Source of the DNA: an uncultured Litoreibacter sp.
GTDB lineage: Bacteria; Pseudomonadota; Alphaproteobacteria; Rhodobacterales; Rhodobacteraceae
Length of the DNA: 64,000 nucleotides
Reading direction: 5' to 3'
Assembly: GCA_947492995.1 (NCBI GenBank)
Contig: CANLOU010000004.1
Location: 248,001-312,000 of the forward strand
Shown: piece by piece, positions 26,448 through 35,175 of the stretch
Numbering within the stretch: position 1 is the stretch's first letter
Layout: every line of letters starts with the position of its first letter
Program-made: the position numbers and the translations under genes
The notes under the pieces: model-generated
What the model was told of the DNA's origin: nothing
The model's input: only the letters and a program-made list of their open reading frames with translations
Databases searched by the model: none

Positions 26448-28967
26448 GTGATCCTGCGCACGATTCTTTCCTTCTTCGGGTCGATCTTCAGCCTGATTAC
26501 CATCGGGGCCTTTGCGGTTGCGATGTTAGTGGCCGCGATCTTCATGATGTATTCGCGCGACCTGCCCAACACCGACGAGTTGGCGCAATATACGCCCCCG
26601 ACCATCAGCCGGATTTATTCCGGCCAGGGCGATCTGATTGACGAATTTGCGCAGGAACGCCGTTTGTTCGCGCCCGCAGACGAAATCCCGGACATGGTCA
26701 AGCAGGCGTTCATCTCTGCTGAGGACAAGTATTTCTACACGCACAAAGGCTATGACCCGTTGGGCATGGCCAAGGCCGCGTTGGACGCGGCCCAAGGTGG
26801 GCGGCTTCGTGGTGCGTCGACCATCACCCAGCAGGTGATGAAGAACTTCCTGTTGGGCGGCGAACGCTCGGCGGAACGCAAAGTTAAGGAATTGATCCTT
26901 GCCGCGCGGATCGAGACCACGCTCAGCAAAGACCAAATTCTTGAGCTGTATCTCAACGAAATTTTCCTGGGTCAAAACAGCTTTGGCGTCGCGGCGGCGG
27001 CGCAGACCTATTTCAACAAGACGCTGTCCCAATTGAACGTAGAAGAGGCCGCCTATCTGGCCGTGCTGCCCAAAGCCCCCTCGCGCTACCATCCGGTGCG
27101 CCAAGTCGAACGCGCCGTGGGACGCCGCAACTTTGTGCTGCGGGAAATGTATGAAAACGGCTACATCGCCATGGAAGAATACGAGCGCGCCAAAGAGGCC
27201 CCGCTCAAATCCGTGCAAAATGGCGACTTTGAAGAGTTCAAAGGCCAGATCCCCGACCGCGACTATTTCACCGACGAAATCCGCCGCCAGCTGTCGGCCA
27301 ACTTTGGTGAAGAAGAATTCTTTGGTGGCGGCCTGTCGATCCGCGCAACCGTGGACCGCGAATTGCAGGACGAGGCGGCCAAGTCGCTGCGCCGTGCCTT
27401 GGAAAACTATGACCGGGGGCAGGGTGTTTTCCACCGCGTGAAAACCAAGCTGGACCCGGCGACCTTGCAAGGCGAGGCGTGGAAGGAAACTCTTTTCAAC
27501 ACGGTCTTCCCGCGTGACGTTGCAGGCTGGAAAGCCGCCGTGGTTCTGAGCTTTGACGGCGCCAACGCAAATGTCGGCATTGAAGGCCAGGGCGTGGGCG
27601 TTATTCAGGGGGCCGATGTCAAATGGGCGCGGCCTCGTCTGGCGGACGGCAAGCTGGGCGAACGCAGGTCCTCGGTGGACAATTTGCTGGATGTTGGCGA
27701 CGTGGTGCATGTGCGCGCCCGCGACGATGGCACGTGGTCGCTGCGGCAGCTGCCGCAGGTGCAGGGCGGGTTCATGGCGATGGACGTTAATACGGGCCGC
27801 GTTCTGGCGATGCAGGGCGGGTTCTCGTACCAAGGCTCGGTCTTCAACCGTGCCACGCAGGCAACGCGCCAACCGGGGTCCTCGTTCAAGCCGTTCGTCT
27901 ATGCCGCCGCATTGGACAGCGGCTTTGCGCCCAACACCATCGTTGTGGACGCCCCGATCGAGATCAACACCCCGCAAGGTTTGTGGCGGCCCAAAAACGC
28001 GTCGAACAAGTTCTACGGCCCCGCGCCATTGCGCACTGGCATTGAGCGGTCGCGGAACCTGATGACAATTCGTCTGGCCGAAGAAATTGGCATGGGCACC
28101 GTGGCGCAATATGCGGAACGCTTTGGGGTCTACAAGAAGATGAACCCGTTCCTGTCCAATGCGCTGGGCGCGCAGGAATCGACCTTGATGAAAATGGTCA
28201 CCGCCTATGCGATGTTTGCCAATGGCGGTGAGCGGGTGGAGCCGACGCTGGTGGACCGGGTACAAGATCGCTGGGGCCGAACTGTGTATCGCCATGACCA
28301 ACGCGTGTGCGAAGACTGCCAGCTGGCGTCGCTGGACGCCAATTTTGCGCCCGCCATCGTCTCAAACCGCGAGCGGGTGATGGATGCCATCACCGCTTAC
28401 CAGCTGACCTCAATGATGCGGGGCGTGGTGGAGCGTGGGACGGCTGCAAAGACGGTCAATCTGGGCGTGCCGACCGCTGGCAAGACAGGGACCACCAACG
28501 ACGCCAAGGATGTATGGTTTGTAGGCTTTACCTCAAACATCGTGGCAGGCTGCTACATTGGCCATGATCGCCCCCGTTCGCTGGGACGCGGCGCGTCGGG
28601 TGGCGGCATGTGCGGCCCAGTCTTTAACAGCTTCATGAAAAAGGCCACGGCCAAATATGGTGGCGGCGACTTTGATGTGCCTCCGGGCGGCTATTTCGTG
28701 AAGATCGACCGGTTCTCCGGTGCGGTATTGCCCAACAATGCCTCTGGCCCCAATGTGGTCAGCGAGTATTTCCGTGAGGGCGAGGAGCCGTCCTTCGGCC
28801 TTGGCGCGGTCCTGGATGGTGGCTTTGCAATGGGGTCAAATCTTGATTTGATCCGTGGGGATAGCGACATCACTGCTGTGACCAAGGTCACGACATCTTC
28901 CGGCAAAACGGCCGTCATCCCGAAGCGGGCCAATTTTGGCACCTTGTCGGCTGGCGGGCTTTACTAG
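26448..28967 (+). CDS. mrcA: Penicillin-binding protein 1A (bifunctional)
   Basis: The roughly 840-residue class A PBP polymerises glycan strands and cross-links them. A membrane helix (about 10-32) is followed by a GT51 glycosyltransferase domain (EDKYFYTHKGYDP; STITQQVMKN). An OB-like insertion comes next. The transpeptidase domain has SxxK (SSFKPF), SRN, and KTGTTND. The family signatures and length are all normal. I favour the GTG at 26448, with GGGGG 7-11 bases upstream, over the in-frame ATG at 26436; the protein then begins MILRTILSFFGS, matching relatives. The stop codon is followed directly by a twin palindrome. Confidence 0.96.
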   Translation: MILRTILSFFGSIFSLITIGAFAVAMLVAAIFMMYSRDLPNTDELAQYTPPTISRIYSGQGDLIDEFAQERRLFAPADEIPDMVKQAFISAEDKYFYTHKGYDPLGMAKAALDAAQGGRLRGASTITQQVMKNFLLGGERSAERKVKELILAARIETTLSKDQILELYLNEIFLGQNSFGVAAAAQTYFNKTLSQLNVEEAAYLAVLPKAPSRYHPVRQVERAVGRRNFVLREMYENGYIAMEEYERAKEAPLKSVQNGDFEEFKGQIPDRDYFTDEIRRQLSANFGEEEFFGGGLSIRATVDRELQDEAAKSLRRALENYDRGQGVFHRVKTKLDPATLQGEAWKETLFNTVFPRDVAGWKAAVVLSFDGANANVGIEGQGVGVIQGADVKWARPRLADGKLGERRSSVDNLLDVGDVVHVRARDDGTWSLRQLPQVQGGFMAMDVNTGRVLAMQGGFSYQGSVFNRATQATRQPGSSFKPFVYAAALDSGFAPNTIVVDAPIEINTPQGLWRPKNASNKFYGPAPLRTGIERSRNLMTIRLAEEIGMGTVAQYAERFGVYKKMNPFLSNALGAQESTLMKMVTAYAMFANGGERVEPTLVDRVQDRWGRTVYRHDQRVCEDCQLASLDANFAPAIVSNRERVMDAITAYQLTSMMRGVVERGTAAKTVNLGVPTAGKTGTTNDAKDVWFVGFTSNIVAGCYIGHDRPRSLGRGASGGGMCGPVFNSFMKKATAKYGGGDFDVPPGGYFVKIDRFSGAVLPNNASGPNVVSEYFREGEEPSFGLGAVLDGGFAMGSNLDLIRGDSDITAVTKVTTSSGKTAVIPKRANFGTLSAGGLY

Positions 28968-28968
28968 C

Positions 28969-29014
28969 CAAATCTTCGCAGAAGGTTTGAGGCCGATTTT
29001 TCGACGAAAAATCG
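28969..29014. repeat. 46-bp twin-palindrome element, copy 1
   Basis: Two 21-bp palindromes are joined by AGGC. The first is imperfect: CAAATCTTCG, C, AGAAGGTTTG. The second is perfect: CGATTTTTCG, A, CGAAAAATCG. The element begins one base after the mrcA stop codon. The same layout and closely similar sequence recur at 49094-49139. Confidence 0.75.
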
Positions 29015-29078
29015 TGTTGGACGCGGGCGCGCCCAACGCTTATCACCGCAGTGACGCTTAGACAGGAAGACCGACCCC

Positions 29079-30200
29079 ATGCGCGCAGACGCCCAGAACG
29101 CCGTTGAGGCCATCACCAAATCGCTGGATCTGCTGAAAAGCCGCATGGATTGGGAAACCGCCTCGCACCGGCTGGAAGAGTTCAACGCCCGCGTCGAAGA
29201 CCCGACGCTTTGGGATGACCCTGAAAAGGCGCAAAAACTGATGCGTGACCGCCAGTCGCTTGTTGATGCGATCGAAACCTACAGCTCGATGAAGCAGGAT
29301 CTCGATGACAATGTCGAACTTATCGAGCTTGGCGAAATGGAAGATGACGAAGACGTCGTAGCCGAGGCCGAGGCCGCGCTCGCCGCCTTGGTCGAGAAAG
29401 CCGCCGCTAAAGAACTGGAAGCGCTGCTGGATGGCGAAGCAGATGCCAATGACACCTTCCTTGAGATCAACGCCGGTGCCGGCGGGACGGAAAGCTGCGA
29501 CTGGGCGTCTATGCTGGCGCGCATGTATGTGCGCTGGGCCGAAAAGCGGGGCTTCAAGGTGGAGCTTCAATCGACCTCTGCCGGGGATGAGGCCGGCATC
29601 AAATCCGCCGCCTATAAGATCAGTGGACACAACGCCTATGGCTGGCTGAAATCGGAAAGCGGCGTGCACCGCTTGGTCCGCATCTCGCCTTTCGACTCGG
29701 CGGCAAAACGGCATACGTCCTTTTCTTCTGTCTGGGTGTATCCGGTGGTCGATGACAATATCGACATTGAAGTGAACCCATCCGACATACGTATCGACAC
29801 CTACCGGTCCTCGGGCGCAGGCGGGCAGCACGTCAACACCACGGATTCTGCCGTACGGATCACCCACGAGCCCACGGGCATCGTTGTCACCTCGTCCGAG
29901 AAGTCGCAGCACCAAAACCGCGACATCGCCATGAAGGCGCTGAAATCGCGCCTTTACCAGATGGAGTTGGACCGCCGGAACGCGGCGATCAACGAGGCGC
30001 ATGAGAACAAGGGCGACGCGGGTTGGGGCAACCAGATCCGCAGCTATGTTTTGCAACCCTACCAAATGGTCAAGGATCTGCGCACCAACTATGAGACGTC
30101 CGACACTAAAGGTGTCTTGGACGGTGATCTGGACGGCTTCATGGCGGAAACGCTGGCGCAGAACGTGTCTGGCAAAAGCCGTGCCGACGCGCAGGGCTAA
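29079..30200 (+). CDS. prfB: Peptide chain release factor 2
   Basis: RF2 reads UGA and UAA stop codons and releases the peptide. The 373-residue protein has the codon-recognition motif SPF (within [15 protein letters not shown]) and the catalytic GGQ in [15 protein letters not shown]. The reading frame is continuous from ATG 29079; the programmed +1 frameshift of E. coli prfB is absent, as is common in alphaproteobacteria. The gene stands 64 bases beyond the twin palindrome. It converges on an exporter gene with a one-base gap between stop codons. Confidence 0.97.
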   Translation: MRADAQNAVEAITKSLDLLKSRMDWETASHRLEEFNARVEDPTLWDDPEKAQKLMRDRQSLVDAIETYSSMKQDLDDNVELIELGEMEDDEDVVAEAEAALAALVEKAAAKELEALLDGEADANDTFLEINAGAGGTESCDWASMLARMYVRWAEKRGFKVELQSTSAGDEAGIKSAAYKISGHNAYGWLKSESGVHRLVRISPFDSAAKRHTSFSSVWVYPVVDDNIDIEVNPSDIRIDTYRSSGAGGQHVNTTDSAVRITHEPTGIVVTSSEKSQHQNRDIAMKALKSRLYQMELDRRNAAINEAHENKGDAGWGNQIRSYVLQPYQMVKDLRTNYETSDTKGVLDGDLDGFMAETLAQNVSGKSRADAQG

Positions 30201-30201
30201 G

Positions 30202-31710
30202 CTAGGCTGATACGTCCGCCAGATCGCCCTTGGTTTTGTGGGCCGCGTGTCCACCACTGAAGGTGGAAATAATCGCACTTATCAGGCACAACGCCGCCGC
30301 GATCCAGGCCACCCGGGAAAAGGCCGCATTGGTGGCAGGGATGTGGCTGGCAAGATCAGAGGCCTCGCCGTAGCTGCCTCCACCGCCCGTACCGCCATAA
30401 ATGACGGAAATGACGCTGCCCATCGCAGCCACTGACAACAACCCCGCCATGCGGGTGACGGCATTATTGACGCCGGAGGCCGTGCCGGTCTTGTGGCTCT
30501 CGACGGCCCCCATCACTGCCGTAGACAGGGGGGCGACGACCAGCGCCATCCCGATGCCCTGCAAGCACATTGCGGGCATGACCGCGCCCCAGAAATTTTG
30601 GGTGGGGATCACAAGCGCAAGCGACGCATAGCCAAGGGCCAGAACAAGGCTCCCCGTGATGAGCAGCGGCGCGGGGCCGTACCGGTCCGCCAGTTTCCCT
30701 GACAGGCCCGACAGCGACGCGATAAAGAAGGAGAGGGGGGCGTAGGCCGCCGAGGCCTCGATCTCGGTGATGCCCCAGCCGCCGATCACCGCCATGGGCA
30801 AATACATGGAGATGGCAGAGAAGGAAAAATAGACGAAGAAGCTGACGATATTGGCGATTGAGAACCGGGCGTTGCGGAACAAATCAAGTGGCATCATGGG
30901 GTGGGGGCTGCGGGCCTCCACCCAAAGGAAGGCACCGAGCGCCAAGATCCCCAACCCGCCATAAGCAAGCGACGTGGCGTCCACCAGATTGCCATGCTCG
31001 GCTCCGGTCAAAGCCCAGGCGATCAAGCCCAGCCCAAGGGTGGCCAGCAACCCGCCGGGGACGTCAATGCCGCGCTCATGCTGCGTCGGGTCCTGGTCAA
31101 TCTTTGTCCACAACACGTATAGCGCTAGCCCACCCAGCGGCAGGTTGATCGCGAAGATCCAACGCCAGGTGTCCTGACCGCCATACGTCAATGCCAGCCC
31201 GCCGATGATCGGGCCAAGCGCCGCCGTGATGGCTGAGGATGCGGCCCATATCCCGATGGCGCGGCCGCGTTCCTCGGGGGGGTAGGCGCGCGAAATCAGC
31301 GCGAGGGATCCGGGTACCATAAAGGCCGCACCAATGCCTTGCACCGCGCGCGCCGCGATCAGAAATTGCGGGGTCGGGGCCAGCGCGCAGGCAATTGATG
31401 CTACAACGAACAGCGCGATACCGGCGGCAAACACGCGGGCCAGGCCGAAGCGATCACCGATGGAACCGCCGACCAGAATGAGCGACGATAATGTGAGCAT
31501 GTAGGCATTCGAAATCCATTGCGCCTGCACCAGCGTCGCAACTAGCGAGTCGCGCATACCGGGAATAGCGATTGCGACCATGGACCCGTCAATAAACCCG
31601 AGACCCGAGGCCAGAATTGCCGCAAAGAGAATGTATTTTCGCGCCGCTGGTGCGCATAAGGTGTATGGCCCCGAACCTGTAATTGGTCCCGGGGCCGGAG
31701 TATCAGTCAT
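30202..31710 (-). CDS. MFS drug/proton antiporter, DHA2 (EmrB/QacA) family
   Basis: The 502-residue protein has about 14 predicted membrane helices, the DHA2 number. The GxxxDRFG-type motif A is seen as GGSIGDRFGLARVF between helices 2 and 3. Motif C-like GPIIGG (residues near 170) is characteristic of drug/proton antiporters. Substrate is unknown. The gene starts four bases beyond the bactofilin stop codon on the same strand, so it probably shares the M23-bactofilin transcript. Confidence 0.9.
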   Translation of the reverse strand: MTDTPAPGPITGSGPYTLCAPAARKYILFAAILASGLGFIDGSMVAIAIPGMRDSLVATLVQAQWISNAYMLTLSSLILVGGSIGDRFGLARVFAAGIALFVVASIACALAPTPQFLIAARAVQGIGAAFMVPGSLALISRAYPPEERGRAIGIWAASSAITAALGPIIGGLALTYGGQDTWRWIFAINLPLGGLALYVLWTKIDQDPTQHERGIDVPGGLLATLGLGLIAWALTGAEHGNLVDATSLAYGGLGILALGAFLWVEARSPHPMMPLDLFRNARFSIANIVSFFVYFSFSAISMYLPMAVIGGWGITEIEASAAYAPLSFFIASLSGLSGKLADRYGPAPLLITGSLVLALGYASLALVIPTQNFWGAVMPAMCLQGIGMALVVAPLSTAVMGAVESHKTGTASGVNNAVTRMAGLLSVAAMGSVISVIYGGTGGGGSYGEASDLASHIPATNAAFSRVAWIAAALCLISAIISTFSGGHAAHKTKGDLADVSA

Positions 31711-31714
31711 TCAA

Positions 31715-32236
31715 TTAGCTTTTTGCGGCCTCTGCTTTAGCCGCGGCAGCGGATGTGGGCACAGGCGTTTTGGCACCGGAGTTGAGCGGATCATCCTGAC
31801 GCTGGACCGAGCCCTCGAAATGGGCGCCGGATTCAATTGCGATGGTCTTGTGGATGATGTCGCCCTCAACGCGGGCCGTGGAGGTGAGCCGGACCTTCAG
31901 GCCCCGCACGCGGCCAACAATACGACCATTTACAACTACGTCGTCAGCAATGATTTCGCCTTTGATGACTGCGGTCTCGCCGACGGTCAGCAGGTGGGCG
32001 CGGATGTCGCCCTCGACGGTGCCCTCGACCTGCACGTCGCCGGCGGTCTTCAGGTTGCCGGTCACCGTCAGGTCGCTCGACAAAACCGACGGTGCGGCTT
32101 TGGGGCGGGGGGCGGACGATGTCATGTCGGACTTTGGCGCAGGAGCCGCAGAGGAGGACGCCGGTGCGGACGGAACCGCAGGCTTTGCGTCGGTAGAGGT
32201 TGGGTTCTGTTCGTTGATCTTGCTTTTAGAAAACAT
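31715..32236 (-). CDS. Bactofilin (polymer-forming cytoskeletal protein)
   Basis: Bactofilins polymerise without nucleotide into right-handed beta-helix filaments that scaffold wall enzymes. In this 173-residue protein, a disordered Ala/Pro/Ser-rich head (about 1-55) is followed by the beta-helical core (about 55-150). The core has the typical LTVTGNLKTAGDVQVEGTVEG and TAVIKGEIIADDVVVNGRI rungs. A charged tail follows. Its start codon overlaps the end of the M23 peptidase gene by 11 bases. Bactofilins and M23 peptidases work together in cell shaping in several bacteria. Confidence 0.93.
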   Translation of the reverse strand: MFSKSKINEQNPTSTDAKPAVPSAPASSSAAPAPKSDMTSSAPRPKAAPSVLSSDLTVTGNLKTAGDVQVEGTVEGDIRAHLLTVGETAVIKGEIIADDVVVNGRIVGRVRGLKVRLTSTARVEGDIIHKTIAIESGAHFEGSVQRQDDPLNSGAKTPVPTSAAAAKAEAAKS

Positions 32237-33557
32237 CGCGTCCTGCCTTGATATAGGTCATTGGGTTTACGGGGTTTCCGTTGATCCGCACTTCGTAATG
32301 AAGATGCACACCAGTCACCCGGCCAGTGGCTCCCATATCACCGATCCTATCACCGCGCGAGACCCTTTGTCCGACTTTCACGCGAATTTTTGAGTTATGC
32401 GCGTAGCGGGTTTCGATGCCAAAAGCATGCTTAATCTTGACCAATCTACCATATCCTGACTGCCAGCCGGCGAAGGTCACAACACCGTCCGCTGAGGCAT
32501 AGATCGGGGTGCCTCTGGGGCCTGCAAAATCCACACCAGCATGCATCCGCCGACCCGCGCCTTTTGGATCGCGGCGGTAGCCAAAGCCCGATGTGAATCG
32601 GTAGGCGGATTTGACTGGCACGCCCACGGGCGTCTTGTCGGCTGCGATGCGGAACAGGTTGATGCGGTCCAGTTCTTTCAACAGCGTGTTGGCGCGTGCA
32701 GTGGTGCCGTCATTGACCGTCGCCCCGCCAGAGGTTGATTTGGTGACCGGCAGCAGCGGGCCACCTTGCCCAGAATAGCCGCGGCGCACTTCGTTGAGAA
32801 TGCTCTCTGTAGGCATGCCGGCGGCGCGGAACATTTTGTCCAGTGGCTGCAGCGAGACCGTGACGGCTTCTTCCAGGCGTTGGAAGATACGGTTGTTGCG
32901 GTCTTCGTTCAGCTGCATCTCGAAGCGCAGGTCTTCAACGATGGTTTCAGCCTCTTCGGAGAATTTCAGCGCGTTGTCGCGCTCTGCGGCTGTCGCCTCC
33001 AACGCGGCTGTCAGGAATGCCACGGAACCGTCAGAGCTTTTCGCACGGGCAAGGGCAGGGCCGTTGCCGTCAGTGCCCTCCATCTCGGCGAGCAGGGTTT
33101 CGTGTTCGCTGCGCGATGCGTCGCGTTCTTTGATGGTATGGCGCAGTGTTTTCTGGATCACTTCGATGCCGGTTTCCAACTCGGTGCGGCGGTCTTCCGA
33201 GGCCAGCAAGTCGCTTTGCATGTCGGAGATTTCTTCAAGTGCGACAAAGAACCGGTCTTGAGCGGCCGCCGCCTCAGAGGCGCGGTCGTCGCGTTCTTTG
33301 CTCAACGCGTTGAGCCGTGCTTCGTAGATTGCGCGTTCACGTTGGGATTGCTCGCGCTGGTTGCCAGAGCTGATGGTGTCCATCAGGAAGATCGCGGTGA
33401 CAACGATTGTCCAGCTCATCAACACAGCACCACCCGCCATGATCCCTGCCATGGTCAAAGGCCGCAGTCGGACAAACCGGGTGCCGGTTTCAGATTTCAG
33501 AAATACCCGTTGCTCAGGAAGTTTCCGCTCAAGCGCCGTGTTGAGCTTATCTAGCAT
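32226..33557 (-). CDS. M23 family peptidoglycan endopeptidase, membrane-anchored, coiled-coil
   Basis: The 443-residue protein has a cytoplasmic N terminus, a membrane helix (about 36-62), a long coiled-coil (about 70-215), and a C-terminal LytM/M23 domain (about 310-440). Zinc ligands are present: GRRMHAGVDFAG (His and Asp) and HLHYEVR (HxH). It should cut peptide cross-links in the wall. ATG at 33557 (MLDKLNTALERKL) is preferred to one 66 bases upstream. The bactofilin gene overlaps its end by 11 bases, a pairing like the LmdC-bactofilin and Csd1-CcmA systems. The cytoplasmic tail could bind the bactofilin. Confidence 0.93.
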   Translation of the reverse strand: MLDKLNTALERKLPEQRVFLKSETGTRFVRLRPLTMAGIMAGGAVLMSWTIVVTAIFLMDTISSGNQREQSQRERAIYEARLNALSKERDDRASEAAAAQDRFFVALEEISDMQSDLLASEDRRTELETGIEVIQKTLRHTIKERDASRSEHETLLAEMEGTDGNGPALARAKSSDGSVAFLTAALEATAAERDNALKFSEEAETIVEDLRFEMQLNEDRNNRIFQRLEEAVTVSLQPLDKMFRAAGMPTESILNEVRRGYSGQGGPLLPVTKSTSGGATVNDGTTARANTLLKELDRINLFRIAADKTPVGVPVKSAYRFTSGFGYRRDPKGAGRRMHAGVDFAGPRGTPIYASADGVVTFAGWQSGYGRLVKIKHAFGIETRYAHNSKIRVKVGQRVSRGDRIGDMGATGRVTGVHLHYEVRINGNPVNPMTYIKAGRDVF

Positions 33558-33645
33558 TTTTCTACGCAATGTGTGTGTCCCGTCTTTCCCGTTCCCCAAC
33601 GTGCGCGGCAAGCATGTCCCCACATGTTATCCACCGCGCTCGTGT

Positions 33646-33674
33646 TGCATAGAGGGTCACGAGAATCACCGCAA
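33646..33674 (-). promoter_or_regulatory. Candidate promoter of the M23-bactofilin operon
   Basis: On the minus strand, TTGCGG is followed after 17 bases by TATGCA, about 90 bases upstream of the M23 gene start. Spacing is ideal and four of six bases fit in each element. Tentative. Confidence 0.3.
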
Positions 33675-33765
33675 CTTTTTTGGTTTAAAATTTAGGCCAA
33701 TGTGCGGTTTTTTGCTTATGGTATCTGTATTTCTGGTCCAAAGCTAAAGAATTGGGACCCTGACA

Positions 33766-34602
33766 TCAGGTCAGTGCGGCGGGCGGTCGCAGCTCTGCAT
33801 CGGTTAGCGGCCAATAAAAGTCAGGCGCGATGCCGGCATCGGCGCGTTTTTCCTCGTTGAAGGGCGGTCTCAGTTTGGAATGGAAATAGGTTTGAACAAG
33901 GGTGTGGAACGCTTCTTTCGGGTCCCTGTTTTCGCGGCCACACAGGAAATGGAACCACTTGGACCCGTAGGCCACATGCGCAACCTCTTCGGCGTAGATC
34001 ACCTCCAGCGCGGCAACAGCCTGCGTGTCCTTCGCCTGCTTGAATAGCTTGATTATGCCCGGCGTCACATCAAGCCCGCGCGCCTCCAGGACCATCGGCA
34101 CCACGGCCAAACGCGCCAAAATATCATGGGCGGTCACGTCAGCGGATTGCCACATCCCGGCATGGGCAGGCAGGGCTCCGTAATGGCTGTCATAACTGGC
34201 AAGACAGTCCGATAGAAGCTTGAAATGTTTGGATTCTTCGTCAGCTGACTTAACCCAGTCGTCGTAGAATCCCATCGGAAATTCGACGTCAGGAAACCGC
34301 GCTATGATGTCCCAATGCAGGTCAATGGCGTTCAGTTCAATATGCGCAATCGCGTGCAGCATTGCGGTGCGGCCCTCGGGCGTTCCGGGTTTGCGGCTTG
34401 GAACATCGCGCGGCGCCAGCAATTGAGGTTGATCGGGTCTGGCGGGGCTGTCCGGCGGTGGGGTGCGACCCAGCTCAAGCGTCTGGCCCGCCGCGCGGGC
34501 GGCAAACCACGTGGCGGCATGTTCTCGGCTCAGGGTGGCTTTGTCCTGCGCGTTGGCGGTGTTCAAAACCTCCGCCGCCATGTCCCGCAAACTTGGGCTC
34601 AT
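33766..34602 (-). CDS. DUF455 ferritin-like protein
   Basis: The 278-residue protein belongs to DUF455, a helical ferritin-like family. Metal-ligand type Glu and His residues occur in AHIELNAIDLHWD (near residue 90), ADEESKHF (near 125) and YAEEVAHVAYG (near 205). Together they suggest a di-iron or other di-metal site and an oxidoreductase role. The substrate is not known. The ATG overlaps the upstream bcp gene stop codon by four bases, so they are cotranscribed and possibly linked through oxidative stress. Confidence 0.9.
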   Translation of the reverse strand: MSPSLRDMAAEVLNTANAQDKATLSREHAATWFAARAAGQTLELGRTPPPDSPARPDQPQLLAPRDVPSRKPGTPEGRTAMLHAIAHIELNAIDLHWDIIARFPDVEFPMGFYDDWVKSADEESKHFKLLSDCLASYDSHYGALPAHAGMWQSADVTAHDILARLAVVPMVLEARGLDVTPGIIKLFKQAKDTQAVAALEVIYAEEVAHVAYGSKWFHFLCGRENRDPKEAFHTLVQTYFHSKLRPPFNEEKRADAGIAPDFYWPLTDAELRPPAALT

Positions 34603-35060
34603 GCGTTTTGGGCCGCTTCCAGCACGGCCTCGACATGGCCGGGCACGCGGACTCTATGCCATGCGTTCAGCACTTTGCCGTCGCTGCCGACCAAAAATGT
34701 TGACCGCTCGATCCCCATATAGGTTTTGCCGTACATGCTTTTCTCTTTCCACACGCCAAAGGCTTCGCAGACCTGATCGTCTGCGTCCGAGGCAAGGATT
34801 ACCCCAAGCGAATGCTTGGCCAGAAACTTTTCATGCTTGGCCACGGTGTCCTTGGAGATGCCGATGATCTCGCAACCGGCCGCTTTGAACGCGTCCAGAT
34901 GTTCGGTGAAGCCAATGGATTCCTTGGTGCAGCCGGGCGTGTCGTCTTTGGGGTAAAAATACACCACAGCTTTTCCGGGGCGCAGATCTGACAGGGTCAC
35001 GGTGCCCCCTCCATCGCGGGGTAGGGTGAAGTCGGGGGCCATGTCGCCTTCGGAAATCAT
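34599..35060 (-). CDS. bcp: Thioredoxin-dependent peroxiredoxin, Bcp/PrxQ type
   Basis: The 153-residue peroxiredoxin reduces hydroperoxides in the cytoplasm. The peroxidatic cysteine is in DDTPGCTKESIGF (near residue 46). The usual helix-2 resolving cysteine five residues later is absent (Ile in place of Cys), so this is probably a one-Cys or atypical member. ATG at 35060 (MISEGDMAPDFTLP) is preferred over an in-frame ATG 45 bases upstream. The stop codon overlaps the DUF455 start. The divergent AsmA-like gene begins 115 bases away. Confidence 0.92.
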   Translation of the reverse strand: MISEGDMAPDFTLPRDGGGTVTLSDLRPGKAVVYFYPKDDTPGCTKESIGFTEHLDAFKAAGCEIIGISKDTVAKHEKFLAKHSLGVILASDADDQVCEAFGVWKEKSMYGKTYMGIERSTFLVGSDGKVLNAWHRVRVPGHVEAVLEAAQNA

Positions 35061-35175
35061 GGAGCGTCCTTTCGGGTGCTGATACAAAAATGATGTGTGG
35101 CGCAAGCTAGAGCGTTATAAGAAAAGATAAACCCACGGCCGCATGATTTGTGCCGGCCGCCAACCAAGAGGCCCG

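Noticed and set aside
33627-33635. A DnaA-box-like TTATCCACC near the M23 promoter
   Set aside because: One mismatch to TTATCCACA, only a single copy and no cluster, so not an origin.
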